Assembly (NCBI GenBank): GCA_963693285.1
Contig: OY848918.1
Location: 8,807,156 to 8,871,155 of the forward strand
Length of the DNA stretch: 64,000 nt
Direction of reading: 5' to 3'
Source: Xestospongia muta
Lineage: Eukaryota > Porifera > Demospongiae > Haplosclerida > Petrosiidae
Shown here: positions 22,642-34,547 of the stretch, one piece after another
Numbering within the stretch: position 1 is the stretch's first letter
Layout of the letters: every line of letters begins with the position of its first letter
The notes under the pieces: model-generated
What the model was told of the DNA's origin: nothing
Database searches by the model: none
The model's input: the letters and a program-made list of their open reading frames with translations, nothing else
Made by a program: the position numbers and the translations under genes

Positions 22642-24684
22642 ATGGCTACCCCTTCTGTTGTTCCTGCTAGTAATCTCAAGTGTAGTATTTGTTTGGACCT
22701 CTTTAGTGATCCTCGTGTTCTTCCTTGTCTTCACATATATTGTTTGAAGTGTCTACGAGGTCTAGTGAGTAAAGAGAAGAGTGATCTTAGTTGTCCTCAA
22801 TGTAGAGCTAAACATGAGATACCAAAAGGAGACGTGGCTAATTATCTTCGTGATCTCTCCATTTTACCAGAGTTAAAGACAGCTAAAGCTACAACAAAGA
22901 AAGAGTCAAAGATGTGTGGTTTATGTACCTCTGGTGAGGTAGCTGTAGGTTACTGTCAAGACTGTTGTGAGTATTTGTGTAGTTATTGCCAAGATGTGCA
23001 TAAGAAAATGAAAATGTTTACAACTCACAAAATCGCTTCAATGGAAGCCTTGTCAACAATTATATATGCTACTAAACAGGTTGCTTTATGTCCTCATCAT
23101 TCAGAGTACAAACTAGAGATCTTTTGTAAGACTTGTGACATGTTGGTATGTTCTATGTGTATGTTAGAGTCCTCTCATAAAGGACATAGCTATGACTTCT
23201 TGAAGAATGTCCAACATGAGTTGATGAAACGAATTAAATCAACAACTCAAAGTATTGAGAGAAAGGGAAAAGAATTCAAATCTTGTCTTGTTTCAGTTGA
23301 GAAATTTGAACAACGAGTGTGTAGTCAACGTGATAAACTTGAAGCTGAGATAAATGCTGTCTGTGATGAATATATATCAAAAATACAAGCAATGAAAGAA
23401 GAGCTTCTAAAACAAGTTGAGTCCAAGTTTACAGAAGATAGCAAGACAATATGGGCAACGAAGAATCATCTTGAAGTTCTATTATCTCAAGTTGAGAGTT
23501 GTCAAGCATTTAGTGAACGCTATCAAAAACAAGGTAGTGAAGGGCAGATGTTATCATTATTGAATCAACTTCTTAACCGTCTAACAGAGCTTGATAGTGC
23601 AGTTGCTGACACATCAGTAATATTTAGTTCTACTATCCCACTTACTGATTTTAAAAAATCTGTTCTAAATTTATCAAGTCTCGGTACACTCACTGTTGCT
23701 AAAGATGCTACATTTACCCAGGGAAGTTTTCAAGATAAGGCAAGAATCTATGAGGATGAGAAAACCACTCTTGTCTATATTTTAAACGAGCCAATAGCAC
23801 ACCTTGTAAAGTGGGAATGTAAATATGGTTACAGTTATATCATGACATCAACTTGTCCAGTAGTCGTATCTAATGATAATCAATTAGAGATAGAATTCAC
23901 TCCAACAGTATCAGGGACATATAGTTTTCAGCTAATACCAACTGGATGTCCAATAGTAGGAATTCAAAAATTCACCCTAACTACTCACACTCGCTATAAT
24001 TACCTATATGTTACACCTATGATTGAAGATGAGATACCAGTTGAAATTTGCAGCAATCAATCTGAAGAAGATAAATCACAATTTGTGCATGAAGAAAGCA
24101 TCTCACTAACTTCGCTTGAATATAGCACCGAGCTACCTGTGGCTAACGCACTACTTATAAATGAAGAAAGCATCTCACCAGATGTGCTTGTAGATAGCAC
24201 CGAACTACCTATGGCTAACCTATTACCTATACATAAAGAAAGCATCTCACTAAATATGCCTGAAGATAGCACTAAACTACCTATGCCTGACCCACTACCT
24301 ATGCATGAATCACTATCTCCAAGTTATGGACTAGCTTCCTTTTATAGTAATACCAGTCCAACTCTATCAAGTAATAGCACAACGTTTTCTAAAAGTTCAC
24401 CTCCGACTACATCAAGTTATGGATTGACTTTCCCTAATATTTCCACTTCTGGTACATCAAATTACAGAAAACGTATTACTGTTGGTGCTCGAGTGAAACG
24501 TGGACCTGACTGGGGTTACTGGACACATGGTAATCAAGATGGTGGTGTTGGGAATTTAGGTACTGTAGTTTGTCATAGCACTAAAAGAGGTTATGATGTT
24601 GTGGTTAGATGGGATGGCAAAGTCACTCAATACGATTATCGTTGGGGAAGTCAAAAGAAATATGAAGTGGAACTAGTTTCATAA
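22642..24684 (+). CDS. TRIM-like RING/B-box/filamin/MIB-HERC2 protein, copy 3 (complete)
   Basis: 680 codons, single exon, the only array member with all domains. RING C14, C17, C29, H31, C34, C37, C51, C54; B-box1 92-129; B-box2 150-182; coiled coil about 185-310; filamin-like Ig about 345-445 (EPIAHLVKWECKYG...TPTVSGTYSFQLIPTG); linker about 455-600 with imperfect repeats around STELPMAN and KESISL; C-terminal MIB/HERC2 domain about 610-680 (VGARVKRGPDWGYW, then VVRWDGKVTQYDYRWGS). RING-B-box-coiled-coil proteins are ubiquitin ligases; TRIM2/3/71 pair filamin with NHL repeats, whereas here a MIB/HERC2 domain, known from Mind bomb and HERC2, takes that place. Likely a cytoplasmic E3 ligase; target unknown. 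A polyadenylation signal AATAAA lies near 24811. Confidence 0.92.
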   Translation: MATPSVVPASNLKCSICLDLFSDPRVLPCLHIYCLKCLRGLVSKEKSDLSCPQCRAKHEIPKGDVANYLRDLSILPELKTAKATTKKESKMCGLCTSGEVAVGYCQDCCEYLCSYCQDVHKKMKMFTTHKIASMEALSTIIYATKQVALCPHHSEYKLEIFCKTCDMLVCSMCMLESSHKGHSYDFLKNVQHELMKRIKSTTQSIERKGKEFKSCLVSVEKFEQRVCSQRDKLEAEINAVCDEYISKIQAMKEELLKQVESKFTEDSKTIWATKNHLEVLLSQVESCQAFSERYQKQGSEGQMLSLLNQLLNRLTELDSAVADTSVIFSSTIPLTDFKKSVLNLSSLGTLTVAKDATFTQGSFQDKARIYEDEKTTLVYILNEPIAHLVKWECKYGYSYIMTSTCPVVVSNDNQLEIEFTPTVSGTYSFQLIPTGCPIVGIQKFTLTTHTRYNYLYVTPMIEDEIPVEICSNQSEEDKSQFVHEESISLTSLEYSTELPVANALLINEESISPDVLVDSTELPMANLLPIHKESISLNMPEDSTKLPMPDPLPMHESLSPSYGLASFYSNTSPTLSSNSTTFSKSSPPTTSSYGLTFPNISTSGTSNYRKRITVGARVKRGPDWGYWTHGNQDGGVGNLGTVVCHSTKRGYDVVVRWDGKVTQYDYRWGSQKKYEVELVS

Positions 24685-27330
24685 TAACAATTATATTTTG
24701 AGTGTTCTTTTTTACACCTGGTATATTTCATGTGCCAAATTGTCTTAAAATTAAATCTTGTGTGTGTGTGTGTAATTTATTTTCATCACTTGTTGTATGT
24801 TAAAGTGTAAGAATAAAATTAACCATGCATTTTAACAGCCAACATGCATAGATGGCAGGCAATAAATTTTCATTACCATGAGTGTTGTGATTTGTGGTAA
24901 GACTGATTGAAGCTTCTGTTAGGTCCTAAACATTCTGTAAGTTAAGAAAAGCTTCTTAGCAGCTCTACAGTCTCTGTTAAGTTCTCTAGTCTTAGATACT
25001 AACAAAACCTTGTAATTTACTGAGATAGAATCACCATCATGGATGCTACATGTAAGCCAAGCTAGAACTTATAGTTTGTTGTTGATTAAATGATTAAATG
25101 TTATGTGCCACTTTCCTTAATCTAAAAACACATTGTATTAAATGACCCAAAACAAATTACTTGACATAATTTGTTAATAAAAGTTCAACTGACAGATTGC
25201 AAGACAACACATACCAGGAGGAAAAATTTGCAGTCCTTTCTAAAGTATCTTTTTCGATTATAGCAATTGCACATATTCCAAAAAAATAGATTTGGTGGAT
25301 CTTCCAATTATTTGCTATTCTGTTAATATTTCCCTCCAAGTTGATATCCTACAATATATATAACAATGTATATTTGCTTATCCAAACATTACACTCTCCC
25401 TGTTTCTATAAAACATTTAAATTATTGTTTTCAAGTATGTAATTTTGTAATTTCTTATTATATTTGTCTCTAAAAAGAAATCTTGCTAACTTCTGTCTCT
25501 GCCAATCCTAAGTCACATTCGCTTCAAAATAAGACTCAAAAATGACATTCAACCATAAAAAAAATGTGACTTTGTGTCATTACTTAAAAATTAATATTAC
25601 TATTATGACCAGTCTTTAATATTGTAAAATTAAATATGAACAATGGTGTGACTTTTCTTAACCTCATCATAAAGGATATTCTCTTTCATCAAAAATAATG
25701 AAAATCAGCAAGTTTTAATTGGAACCATTATAAATAATGGAACCCATTGAAACCACTGAATATTAGTATTCATCAATCTACCATGTTACATGCATACTAA
25801 AAGTTATGAAACAGCCATGCCTACACATGGTTACATGTGTCTGTCTTAAATGTATAGAGGTTGATCTTTAACTTATAGCCTTTTTGTCTTCATAAGAGCA
25901 TATATATGCCACTTCTTTTTTTAATCCTATGAAACCTATTTTCTCTACTGAGCATGACACATTGATAACAGTATTATGTATTGTTAAGCTAGTATGCTTT
26001 AAAAGTTGTTATAAAAATTATATCCAAACAAAATATATGAATAATTTTCCAATAACTTGTCTTTGCAAATAATCCTGGAGTGCATGTAAATGATGTTGTG
26101 TCTGATGTTGTGTAAGTCAGCCACTTCGTCATGTGATCTAGTTACAAACACTTTTGCTATTACATTAAACTATTAAATCAAACTGCTAATGACAATTTCC
26201 AATTATTTTCTTGTCAGTCTTCTTTAATTTTTTTGTTTGTTTATATAAACAGTTTCACATATAAGTCTTTATACTAACTCTCAATTGAATCAATTCTCCA
26301 AGGACATTCTCCTGGTTCACTACATATGCATCAATGTGATGTGATAAATATAATTCTGCAGACTTTGTTAACTGACTGTTAGTGTATGTCCATATAATTG
26401 GAGAGACAAGGACAGAAATGTCTGAACTAATTACTTAACAAGCAGACACCAAACCAGTAGTTGTATGTTCTATAACACCTTACAGTATGATAGTACACCA
26501 TGAAGCTTCTAACAAGATTATAATTGAGAAATCATCCTATAATTGTTTTGGAAGATACTGACATTACAATAAACACTGAATAGAGCTACAAAGATTGAAC
26601 TATAATCAGCAGTGTAGACTATAATATTTACACGTCTGGGTAACTTTTTTCAACTCAGACTATGATAGCTATTAAATGCTTAAAATATGTGCAGAGAAAC
26701 AAGCTAGTGAGAATGTTTAAGCATGATCATTCACACCCATGGTTGTTGCAATCATGGTTGCTGTTAATAAAATTCATTGGTTGCTGTATGTATCATTAGT
26801 TAAAGGATGTGTTTTGATTTCATTTGTACTTTTATTTGTTGCATACAACAATAGAATTATGAAGCAAATGAACATACAAATATATTATAGTTAACATTAT
26901 AGGACTGCCTGGCATGCTGTGTGTGCCAGGCAAAAAAAAATTCAGCACTCTAATTTCGAAAATAATTATTTCAAAAAATACCCTTAAAATACCTCTCTAT
27001 AAAATTCACTAGATGTTATTATTTTATCTGATTTTGGCAAATTCCCTTAATTTCAACGCTACAATTCAATTTTTTCTGATCATGTATTACTATCATTCTC
27101 AACAATAATGTAGGGATGAGAAAATCAGATCTTGCCACCTACCAAATGAGCTGTCACTAGTAGACTTATAAATTGCTCTTTGATTGTTGTCAATGCAGTA
27201 GCTATTAACATAGCTTGTCAGTAATATAATTACTGACAATTTATGCAATAATAAATTATGACTAATATAGGATATATATATATTGAAACTATATAACTAT
27301 AACATGTATACCACTCCCTCAACTCAGTAG
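24685..27330 (+). other. Spacer between TRIM copies 3 and 4 (empty transposon site)
   Basis: Corresponds to the spacers of units 1 and 2 but without the long-TIR transposon: AACAGCCAACATGCATAG near 24833 is the empty site. It has diverged further and contains a dispersed repeat piece at about 25721-25830 and sequence like the TRIM 5' flank from about 26840. No EF-hand piece and no gene are seen. Confidence 0.6.
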
Positions 27331-29555
27331 ATGGCTACCTCTTCTGTTGTTCCTGCTAGTAATCTCATATGTAGTATTTGTTTTGACCTCTTTAGTGATC
27401 CTCGTGTTCTTCCTTGTCTTCATATATATTGTTTGAAGTGTCTACAAGGTCTAGTGAATAAAGAAAAGAGTGATCTCAGTTGTCCTCAATGTAGAGCTAA
27501 ACATGAGATCCCAAAACGAGATGTGGCTAATTATCTTTGTGATCTCTCCATCTTACCAGAGTTAGAGGCAGCTAAAGCTACCATAGAGAAAGAGTCAAAG
27601 ATGTGTGGTTTATGTACCTCTCATGAGGTAGCTGTAGGTTATTGTCAAGACTGTGGTGAGTATTTGTGTAGTTATTGTCAAGATGTGCATAAGAAAATGA
27701 AAATATTTGCTACTCACAAAATCACTTCATGGAAGCCTCGTCAACAATTACGTATACTACTAAACACGTTGCTTTATGTCCTCATCATTCAGAGTACAAA
27801 CTAGAGATCTTTTGTAAGACTTGTGATACACTGGTATGTTCTATGTGTATGTTAGAGTCCTCTCATAAAGGACATAGCTATGACTTCTTGAAGAATGTCC
27901 AACATGAGTTGATGAAACGAATTAAATCAACAACTCAAAGTATTGAGAGAAAGGAAACTAAATCAAACCTTGTCTTGTTTCAGTTGAGAAATTTGAACAA
28001 CGAGTGTGTAGTCAACATGATAAGCTTGAAACTGAGATAAATGCAGTCTGTGATGAATATATATCAAAAATACAAGCAATGAAGGAGGAGCTTCTAAAAC
28101 AAGTTGAGTCCAAGTTTACTGAAGACAGCAAGATAATATGGGCAACTAAAGATCATCTTGAAGTTCTATTATCTCAAGTTGAGAGTTGTCAAGCATTTAG
28201 TGAACGCTATCAAAAACAAAGTAGTGAGGGGCAGATGTTATCACTGTTGAATCAGCTTCTTCACTGTTTAACAGAACTTGATAGTGCAGTTGCTGATGTA
28301 TCAGTAATTTTTAGTTCTACTATGCCACTTATTGATTTTAAAAAATCAATTCTAAATTTGTCAAGTCTCGGTACACTCTCTGTTGCTAAAGGTGCTAAAT
28401 TTACTCAGGGAAGTCTTCAAGATACAAGTACAGTATTCCAATATAAGAAAACCACTCTTGTCTACATTCTAAATGAGCCTATAGCACAACTTGTAACATG
28501 GGAATGTAAACATGATCACAATTGTATCATGACATCAACTTGTCCTGTAATGGTAGCCAGTGATAATCGATTAGAGATAGAATTCACTCCAATAGTATCA
28601 GGGATATATAGTTTTCAGCTAATACCAACTGGATGTCCGATAGTAGGAATTCAAAAATTCACTCTTATTGTTTACTATATACATACGACTAGTTGTAATA
28701 CAATTACGATAGTCTCTGATGATCTGCAGGACTTGCAAACTAAAAATTATGTTGAAGTTGTAGCAGTGATGGAAGAATGCACTGACACTACTGATGAACT
28801 TATGGTAGATATCAAGTCACAAACATGTGCACAAGAGTCCTTAGAATGTAAGGATAACAGGAGTTATACAGAGCAGTAAGCAACATTACAAGAGTCAAAA
28901 GAAATTTTAACTTCTTTTGAGCAACATTCCACTCTTGATACTTACAACTATGAAAGTAATTTAGAAACTAAAGCATCAAAGTCTAGAGAAGTTAAATCTA
29001 GGAGGAGTTATGGATCCAGATTAATTTTTGAGGAAAATCCAGCTCACACAAGTCAAGTTCTGACGAGGAATGTTCCAATCCTGATACTTCTGAACACTAT
29101 GATTCAGAAACTGAAGTGTCAAAGACTAAAGATGAATCTGAGTGCAGTTGTGGATATGGATTAACTCTTGAGGAAACTTCAGCTTCGACAAAATCAAATT
29201 ATGGCAAGGAAAGATCAGCTTTGACAAAGTCAAGTTATGACTCAACTAAACATTCAACTTCAGTTTGGTCAATGTTACTTAGTCTTTATGCACCTAGTTA
29301 TGGAACAGATCCTCCTGTTTATAGTTCACCTCTAATTACATCAAGTTATAGAAAACCTATTACTATTGGCGCTCGAGTGAAATGTGGACCTGACTGGAAA
29401 TATGGTAATCAAGATGGTGGTGCTGGGAATTTAGGTACTGTAGTTCGTCGTAGTACCAGAAGTGGTTGTGATTTTTTGTTAAGTGGGACGGCCAAACAAT
29501 TCAATATAGATATCGTTGGGGAAGTCAAAACAAATATGACCTGGAACTAGTTTAA
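27331..29555 (+). pseudogene. TRIM-like gene copy 4, several frameshifts
   Basis: The RING and B-box1 are intact for about 130 codons, then a one-base loss at about 27730 (CACTTCATGGAAG against CACTTCAATGGAAG) shifts the frame. A second indel lies near 27955 (AAAGGAAACTAAATC). The filamin-like region (28004-28680) is open and followed by a private acidic linker ending in a stop at 28877-28879. A Ser-rich tract and MIB/HERC2 start are open at 29116-29550, with one more missing base near 29482, after which the tail (YRWGSQNKYDLELV-like) is out of frame. Not expected to make a full protein. Confidence 0.85.
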
Positions 29556-30197
29556 AATAAGTTTATAATACTAATTATATTTTGAGTGTTTTTCACCTTC
29601 ATGTGCTGGATAGTTGTAAGATTGTTTTGAGAACATATTATGTTTGTGTGTGTGTGCTAGTTTTCATTATTTTATTCTATTGTTGTATATGACTATCAAT
29701 GAAATAAAATAAATCCACGAACATTGACTGTCAACATGGCAACAAATGAATTACTATCTGTTAAGTTAATAAAAACTTCAGAGCAACGCTTGTTTCTGTA
29801 AACTCTCCGGTAATAGATACTAGCAAAATCTGGTAATTTACTGGAACAGAATCAACAAAACATGATCACACTGTCATAGCAATCTTGAGGTTATTTTTCT
29901 TCCTGCATGCCAGGCAGTTGTCCTAAGATTGTTTTTGGGCTGGTTTTATGTTTGTGTATTAGTTTCTATTTGTTCCATTATTTCATTCCAATGTTGTATG
30001 CAATTACTGAAGGTGACAAATAAAATTAACCTGCATACATTGATCATTGATTCACTTAGCAACCAATGAGTTAATTAAATTAGTCATCCCACAAGTGTAA
30101 TGATATTGGTCATGGCTAATTGAAATCTCTTATTCAGGCATTTAAGAAAACAGTTCTTAGCTACAACACAAATATTTTGGACTATTGCAATAGAATC
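29556..30197 (+). other. Intergenic region after TRIM copy 4
   Basis: Nothing coding seen. Two successive stretches resemble TRIM 3'-flanking sequence (TGCCAGGCAGTTGTCCTAAG near 29908), suggesting decayed duplicates. Confidence 0.4.
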
Positions 30198-30400
30198 ATC
30201 AACACAGTCTTAAGATGATTGTTTAAATGTATTAGTTTGGACCTCATTAGTGATCCTCATATTCCTTCTTGTCTTCATACATATTGTCTGAAGTGTCTTT
30301 TGAGTAATCAGAAGAATGACCTCAGTTGTCCTCACTGTACAGTTCATGAGATACCGAAAGGAGGTGTGGCTAATTATTACTCTATTACTTAAGTTAGAAG
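30198..30400 (+). pseudogene. TRIM RING relic 1
   Basis: Bases 30230-30380 encode, with gaps, the end of a RING domain (LISDPHIPSCLHTYCLKCL...) and the conserved GGVANYYS region. No start codon and no downstream B-box. A near copy is at 43823-44030 and a shorter one at about 38150. Confidence 0.7.
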
Positions 30401-32190
30401 CAGCCATGGTTAGCTCAAGTCTCTGTCAAAGTATCTGTTAAGAGTACTATTCAATATTAAGTTTTAAGATGATCAAGACAGGTAAATACTGGAGTTTTGT
30501 AATTATTTTTAATATTTTTTTCAAATAACTAGTTTTTTCAATGGATGAGCATAAGCCACCCCTACACTTAATTTATTTTCTGATATATTCAATACTTGAG
30601 AAAGAGACTTGAGTGTTTGGGTAGATTAGTGTTTTGAATGTTCATTTTTATTTCACCAATATTCAATACTTTGTATTATTATGTGTGTTTACTTATTGTA
30701 TCATTTATTTGTTTTACTTTAGAATGTCCAAACTGTCATAGAGGGGTGTGTCTCACTAAGAAGCAGTCACCAATGTTACTAATAATGTTTGTTCACTAGG
30801 ATAAGGTACATAGAGAAACTTATATTTGTAATATAACATTTCAGTAATATCTAGTATGTTCAGTTAATGTTACTAAACATTAATAACATACTACTAATAC
30901 TCTCATTATACTGGTAGACATGGATGTTAATTTAAGACTATAGCTAAAGACTTTTATATCAGTTTGTGATTAATATCCAAAAAGTGGTAATCATTATTTT
31001 TAATCCTTACTTCTCTCGACGTATTTAAACCTTTGTATGTTATACAGTATAGAGCAAGATAAGTGAATGTACGAATTGTGGAGTTAAAAATGATCATTCA
31101 TAGATCTAATTTAATTTTTATAGAAACATAATTATGAAAGTTTTGCTATCAAGAAAGTATTCAGCATTATTTCTCCGTGCATGTGTTATCAGTTTAGTAG
31201 AATTAATTCTATGCAATTGGAAAACTCACGTGGAAGTCACATGTACTAGGACCAATCGAAATTTATTATCTCTAAATAATAAATTTATACAGCTAATGTT
31301 AACTTTACGATCAGATATATTTGTGTTATTTTTGGACATATTTTAAAATTACAATATGTGAATGTGTTAATGAAGCAATGGATTATAATTTTAAATTTTA
31401 TGTATAACTGTAAATTTTCACAATCACAGAAAATACTTAACAACTACTATGTACAATTTATGCCAATGAACTGATTATAATACAAAATTATTAACATACA
31501 ACAAAAACAACTACAATAAACAACTACAAAAACATAACAAAACAACAATAACCAACTAAGTGACATTAAAAAGAGCAAAGATAACAATTCCTATTATAAT
31601 AATTATTATTATAACAGAAAATAAAACAAATCATAAATAATTGATCTGGTATTAGTAGATGGTTTTGATCGTTGTCATTATGTAAGGATGTTTTCAAAAA
31701 ATCAAATCATATTCACTAGTACAAACGCTATCGGTTGCTATGGTTACACTGGGGTTTCAGGTTCAGGTTCAATGTCAACTTCGATTTCTTGTAGTTCCTC
31801 TATACTATACCAAGATCGTGATCACTTTTTCGACTTGAGGGAGAGTCTGAGGGTACACTAGCATAATTATGATTAATGGCAACCACAGGATACATGGGTA
31901 ACTCCTGATCTGATGACTCAACAGAGATAGACCCAGAACCTTTTATTGAACTCTCTTTACTGCCCCATTTCTTTACAGCTGAGGGCGGTCTCTCTGGCCA
32001 TGTCTAAAAAATTCATATAGTTATTCACCGATATAGTACATGTATTTTATGGCCACTACAGTATGTTCACACTGACTTAGTAACCTAAGCAATGTGAATA
32101 ACTTTGTCATATTACAAGATAACAACATGGCATTCCTGTTAAATAACTTAATATATAGTAAACCACTGTTCCTGTTCCAAAGTTAATAGC
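30400..32190. repeat. Long duplicated block (partner of 44031-45800)
   Basis: About 1.8 kb, largely identical to 44031-45800. It begins in the RING relic and runs through the region downstream of the receptor gene into the copy of the receptor's last exon and adjoining intron. The homology ends near 32170, where sequence of the EF-hand 5' flank takes over. Confidence 0.8.
31744..32003 (-). pseudogene. Copy of receptor cytoplasmic-tail exon, frameshifted
   Basis: The minus strand encodes WPERPPSAVKKWGSKESS and following, almost the same as the last exon of the receptor gene at 45362-45625, including its acceptor (TTTTTTAG). Two extra bases near 31806 (CTTGGTATAGTATAG) create a stop before the natural end. 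No transmembrane exon lies upstream, so this is a relic of a second receptor gene. Confidence 0.8.
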
Positions 32191-32399
32191 AATCAATTAA
32201 TGTGTAAAATCATAGTTTCTATTGTAGTACATTTCATCTATATGACATGTTATGTGCTAATAGAATGTTACATATTGGTATCATGTGACTTAAGTGGGTG
32301 TTAAGAGATACTATAAAACTGTCAATGAGAAAACAGATTAAATATATTCTTGGGGTTAACGAGCAAAGAGGCTACTCTTGACTGATTATTACTTTTAGA

Positions 32400-33046
32400 A
32401 TGTCTTCACTATCTGCAGAAGAAAGTTTTGAGTTGAAGCACAAAAAATTTTTCAAAGAGACTCTTGGTGTTGATGTGGATAAAAAAGAAAAAGCAAGTTT
32501 CAAAAAACTGCATGAACATATAGATTTGTATGCCAATGAGAAGACCTTTGATCCAAAGGATGTGAAATCTTATAGAGACAGGTAATAGTTATCCTATAAA
32601 TTCTCAGTTTTATTATGTGAACAGTTTCATCAAAATCTTAACATTTCTTGGGTTTGCTGATGGAAAAGAATTGTCATTTGAAGAATACTTTGAAAACGTA
32701 AAATCCTCTCTTCAGAATGATAAAGTACGTAATCATATTTTGAAGTGTTAGTTATATTTTTGTTTTCCAGTCAACACTTATGTCACTTGCTGATGAGGCT
32801 ATTAAGGACGTTTTTAACTGTCTTGATTCCAATAAAGATGGTTTCATCTCCTATGATAAGTGGCAAATCTATATGAGGCTTCTCAATTTTGGCTCAACAG
32901 AAGAAATGAGGCAAACGTTTGATAAATTGGATACCAATAGTGATGGTAAATTGAGCAGGGAAGAATTTGTTAAAGTCAGTAGATCTTTCTGGCTCAATGT
33001 CCCAGGTGCTGAGACTACTGACATCATGTATGGACCTGTTAATTAG
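32400..33046 (+). CDS. EF-hand protein, copy C (no leader, altered first Ca2+ loop)
   Basis: join(32400..32581, 32625..32724, 32771..33046), 185 aa; introns of 43 and 46 nt with donors GTAATA and GTACGT. The total is divisible by three and both junctions are in phase. It resembles the sarcoplasmic calcium-binding protein/calexcitin group in size and in its C-terminal FWLN.PGA......YGP pattern (moderate assignment). First loop DSNKDGFISYDKW has Lys instead of the final Glu ligand; second loop DTNSDGKLSREEF is complete. The presequence codons seen in copy D are deleted, so translation would start at MSSLSAEESF. Upstream sequence is shared with copies A and E. Confidence 0.75.
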
Positions 33047-34064
33047 AACAGAGATTCTTGAAATCTTCATTAGTTTTGTATGAAATCTCCACTAGTTTTG
33101 TATGTTACCTCCTTATTTTTAAAAAAAATTATAATAAAGTTGTTAGTAATATGGAATTGACACAAAATACCAGGGCAAAATTATGTAGATTTCAACTGTT
33201 ATCTTAATAGTCAAAGGCAGCTACGTATGCATAAGATCTAGATATGTGGTATATTTGCCATGTTGGTATGTTGTACTAGTACTAGGTCACAAATTATACA
33301 AGTAGTAACTCATGTGAATTCTAGATTCTATAGTGTTTCATCCACATAAGCTACAAATTAGTTTGCTAAAATAACACTTTTACATGCAATATATAATAAA
33401 AGTAATGTCCATTCTAAGTTACACTTAGCCTATAAGAGAAAGACTGTTATACTACAAATACTTCACTAGGCCTATATTATACTTTTTGCATGATAAAAAA
33501 TGGTTTGGCTATTTTCGAATTGCACTCATTATAATTTCATAAGTTATCTACAAATCTGGTTTGTATTGAAAAACTACAAGAAAACATGTATAAATTGACT
33601 AGTTGAATTAACTAATATATTGTTATACAGGGTGCATATGCCAAATGTAAACATAATACTATTTTTATTACTGATGTACTATGACATTGATGGCTTTATA
33701 GCTGCATATAAACAGGAGTGCATTAGTAGTTAAAACAGTATTATCATTACTTTTTCGACAAAAGTAAGTTTGCAATTGCAACCTGTATAACCAAATGATG
33801 GTTAAATCAACCATCATTTTTTACAGTGAGGATATGGTATACATACGTAAGTAAGGACAAAAGAAGTAAACACGAGAGGATCTCTTTGCTGAGAAACAGT
33901 TATTAGTAATGTCCTTAATATTGCTATTATTTTTTCTAGTAGTCCTGAGAGGAATTGTTAGATCAATTTGATCAAGATTGGCTGCAGTGGTCAAGTTAAA
34001 TAAACTTAATCATATCTAATTAACCATACTCATGTAGCATATATGGTTTACTGTCTCAATAATG
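33047..34064 (+). other. Intergenic, with diverged duplicate of 41718-42180 and a possible MITE
   Basis: Bases 33165-33460 resemble 41865-42180, the 3' flank of EF-hand copy E. Bases about 33590-33826 resemble the MITE-like segment at 43345-43584 and end in the hairpin AAATGATGGTT...AACCATCATTT. No gene seen. Confidence 0.4.
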
Positions 34065-34171
34065 TACATACATACATACATACATACATACATACATACA
34101 TACATACATACATACATACATACATACATACATACATACATACATACATACATACATACATACATACATAC
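34065..34171. repeat. (TACA)n microsatellite
   Basis: About 27 perfect tetranucleotide units. The minus-strand frame reading alternating Cys, Met, Tyr and Val is an artefact of this repeat. Confidence 0.97.
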
Positions 34172-34289
34172 ACATGCATACATACAAACATATCATTAAA
34201 AACAGCATGATAAGCAAGACATTTAATAGGTGTGCAATAATGTTATATAATTCTTTCAGTGTGTCTATTGTAAAATAAAAGAAAGGGTT

Positions 34290-34455
34290 CCAGGTTTCCA
34301 TGTTCCAATGTAATCAGTTCAGGGTTCCATGATTTGTGATATCTATGAGTACTTCATTATTGGAACCCACTACAAATAATGGAACCCATTGGAACCACTG
34401 GATATTAATATCCATCAATTATCTATTTACAAAAATACCAGGATCTACCATGTAA
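34290..34455. repeat. Dispersed repeat family member
   Basis: The block TTCCATGTTCCAATGTAATCAG...GGAACCACTGGATATTA...ACCAGGATCTACCATGT recurs at about 40030-40215, 42200-42370 and, in part, 25721-25830. Nature unknown; possibly a MITE or just part of older EF-hand unit duplications. Confidence 0.5.
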
Positions 34456-34459
34456 TTTT

Positions 34460-34515
34460 GTAGTTATCGCAGTGCTGATAATACTGACACTGTATTTGGA
34501 CCAGTTAACTAGAAT
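34460..34515 (+). pseudogene. EF-hand C-terminal tail relic
   Basis: Short match to the last codons of the EF-hand genes (GCTGATAATACTGACACTGT... through GGACCAGTTAACTAG). A sister relic is at 42385-42435. Both sit next to the dispersed repeat described at 34290. Confidence 0.55.
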
Positions 34516-34547
34516 GTGAACTCTTGAGATCTCCAATACAACACATT

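Noticed and set aside
34065..34171. Regular repeats considered as a CRISPR array
   Set aside because: Four-base tandem units without spacers; eukaryotic microsatellite.
34056..34301. Minus-strand frame with CMYV repeats
   Set aside because: Translation of the (TACA)n microsatellite.
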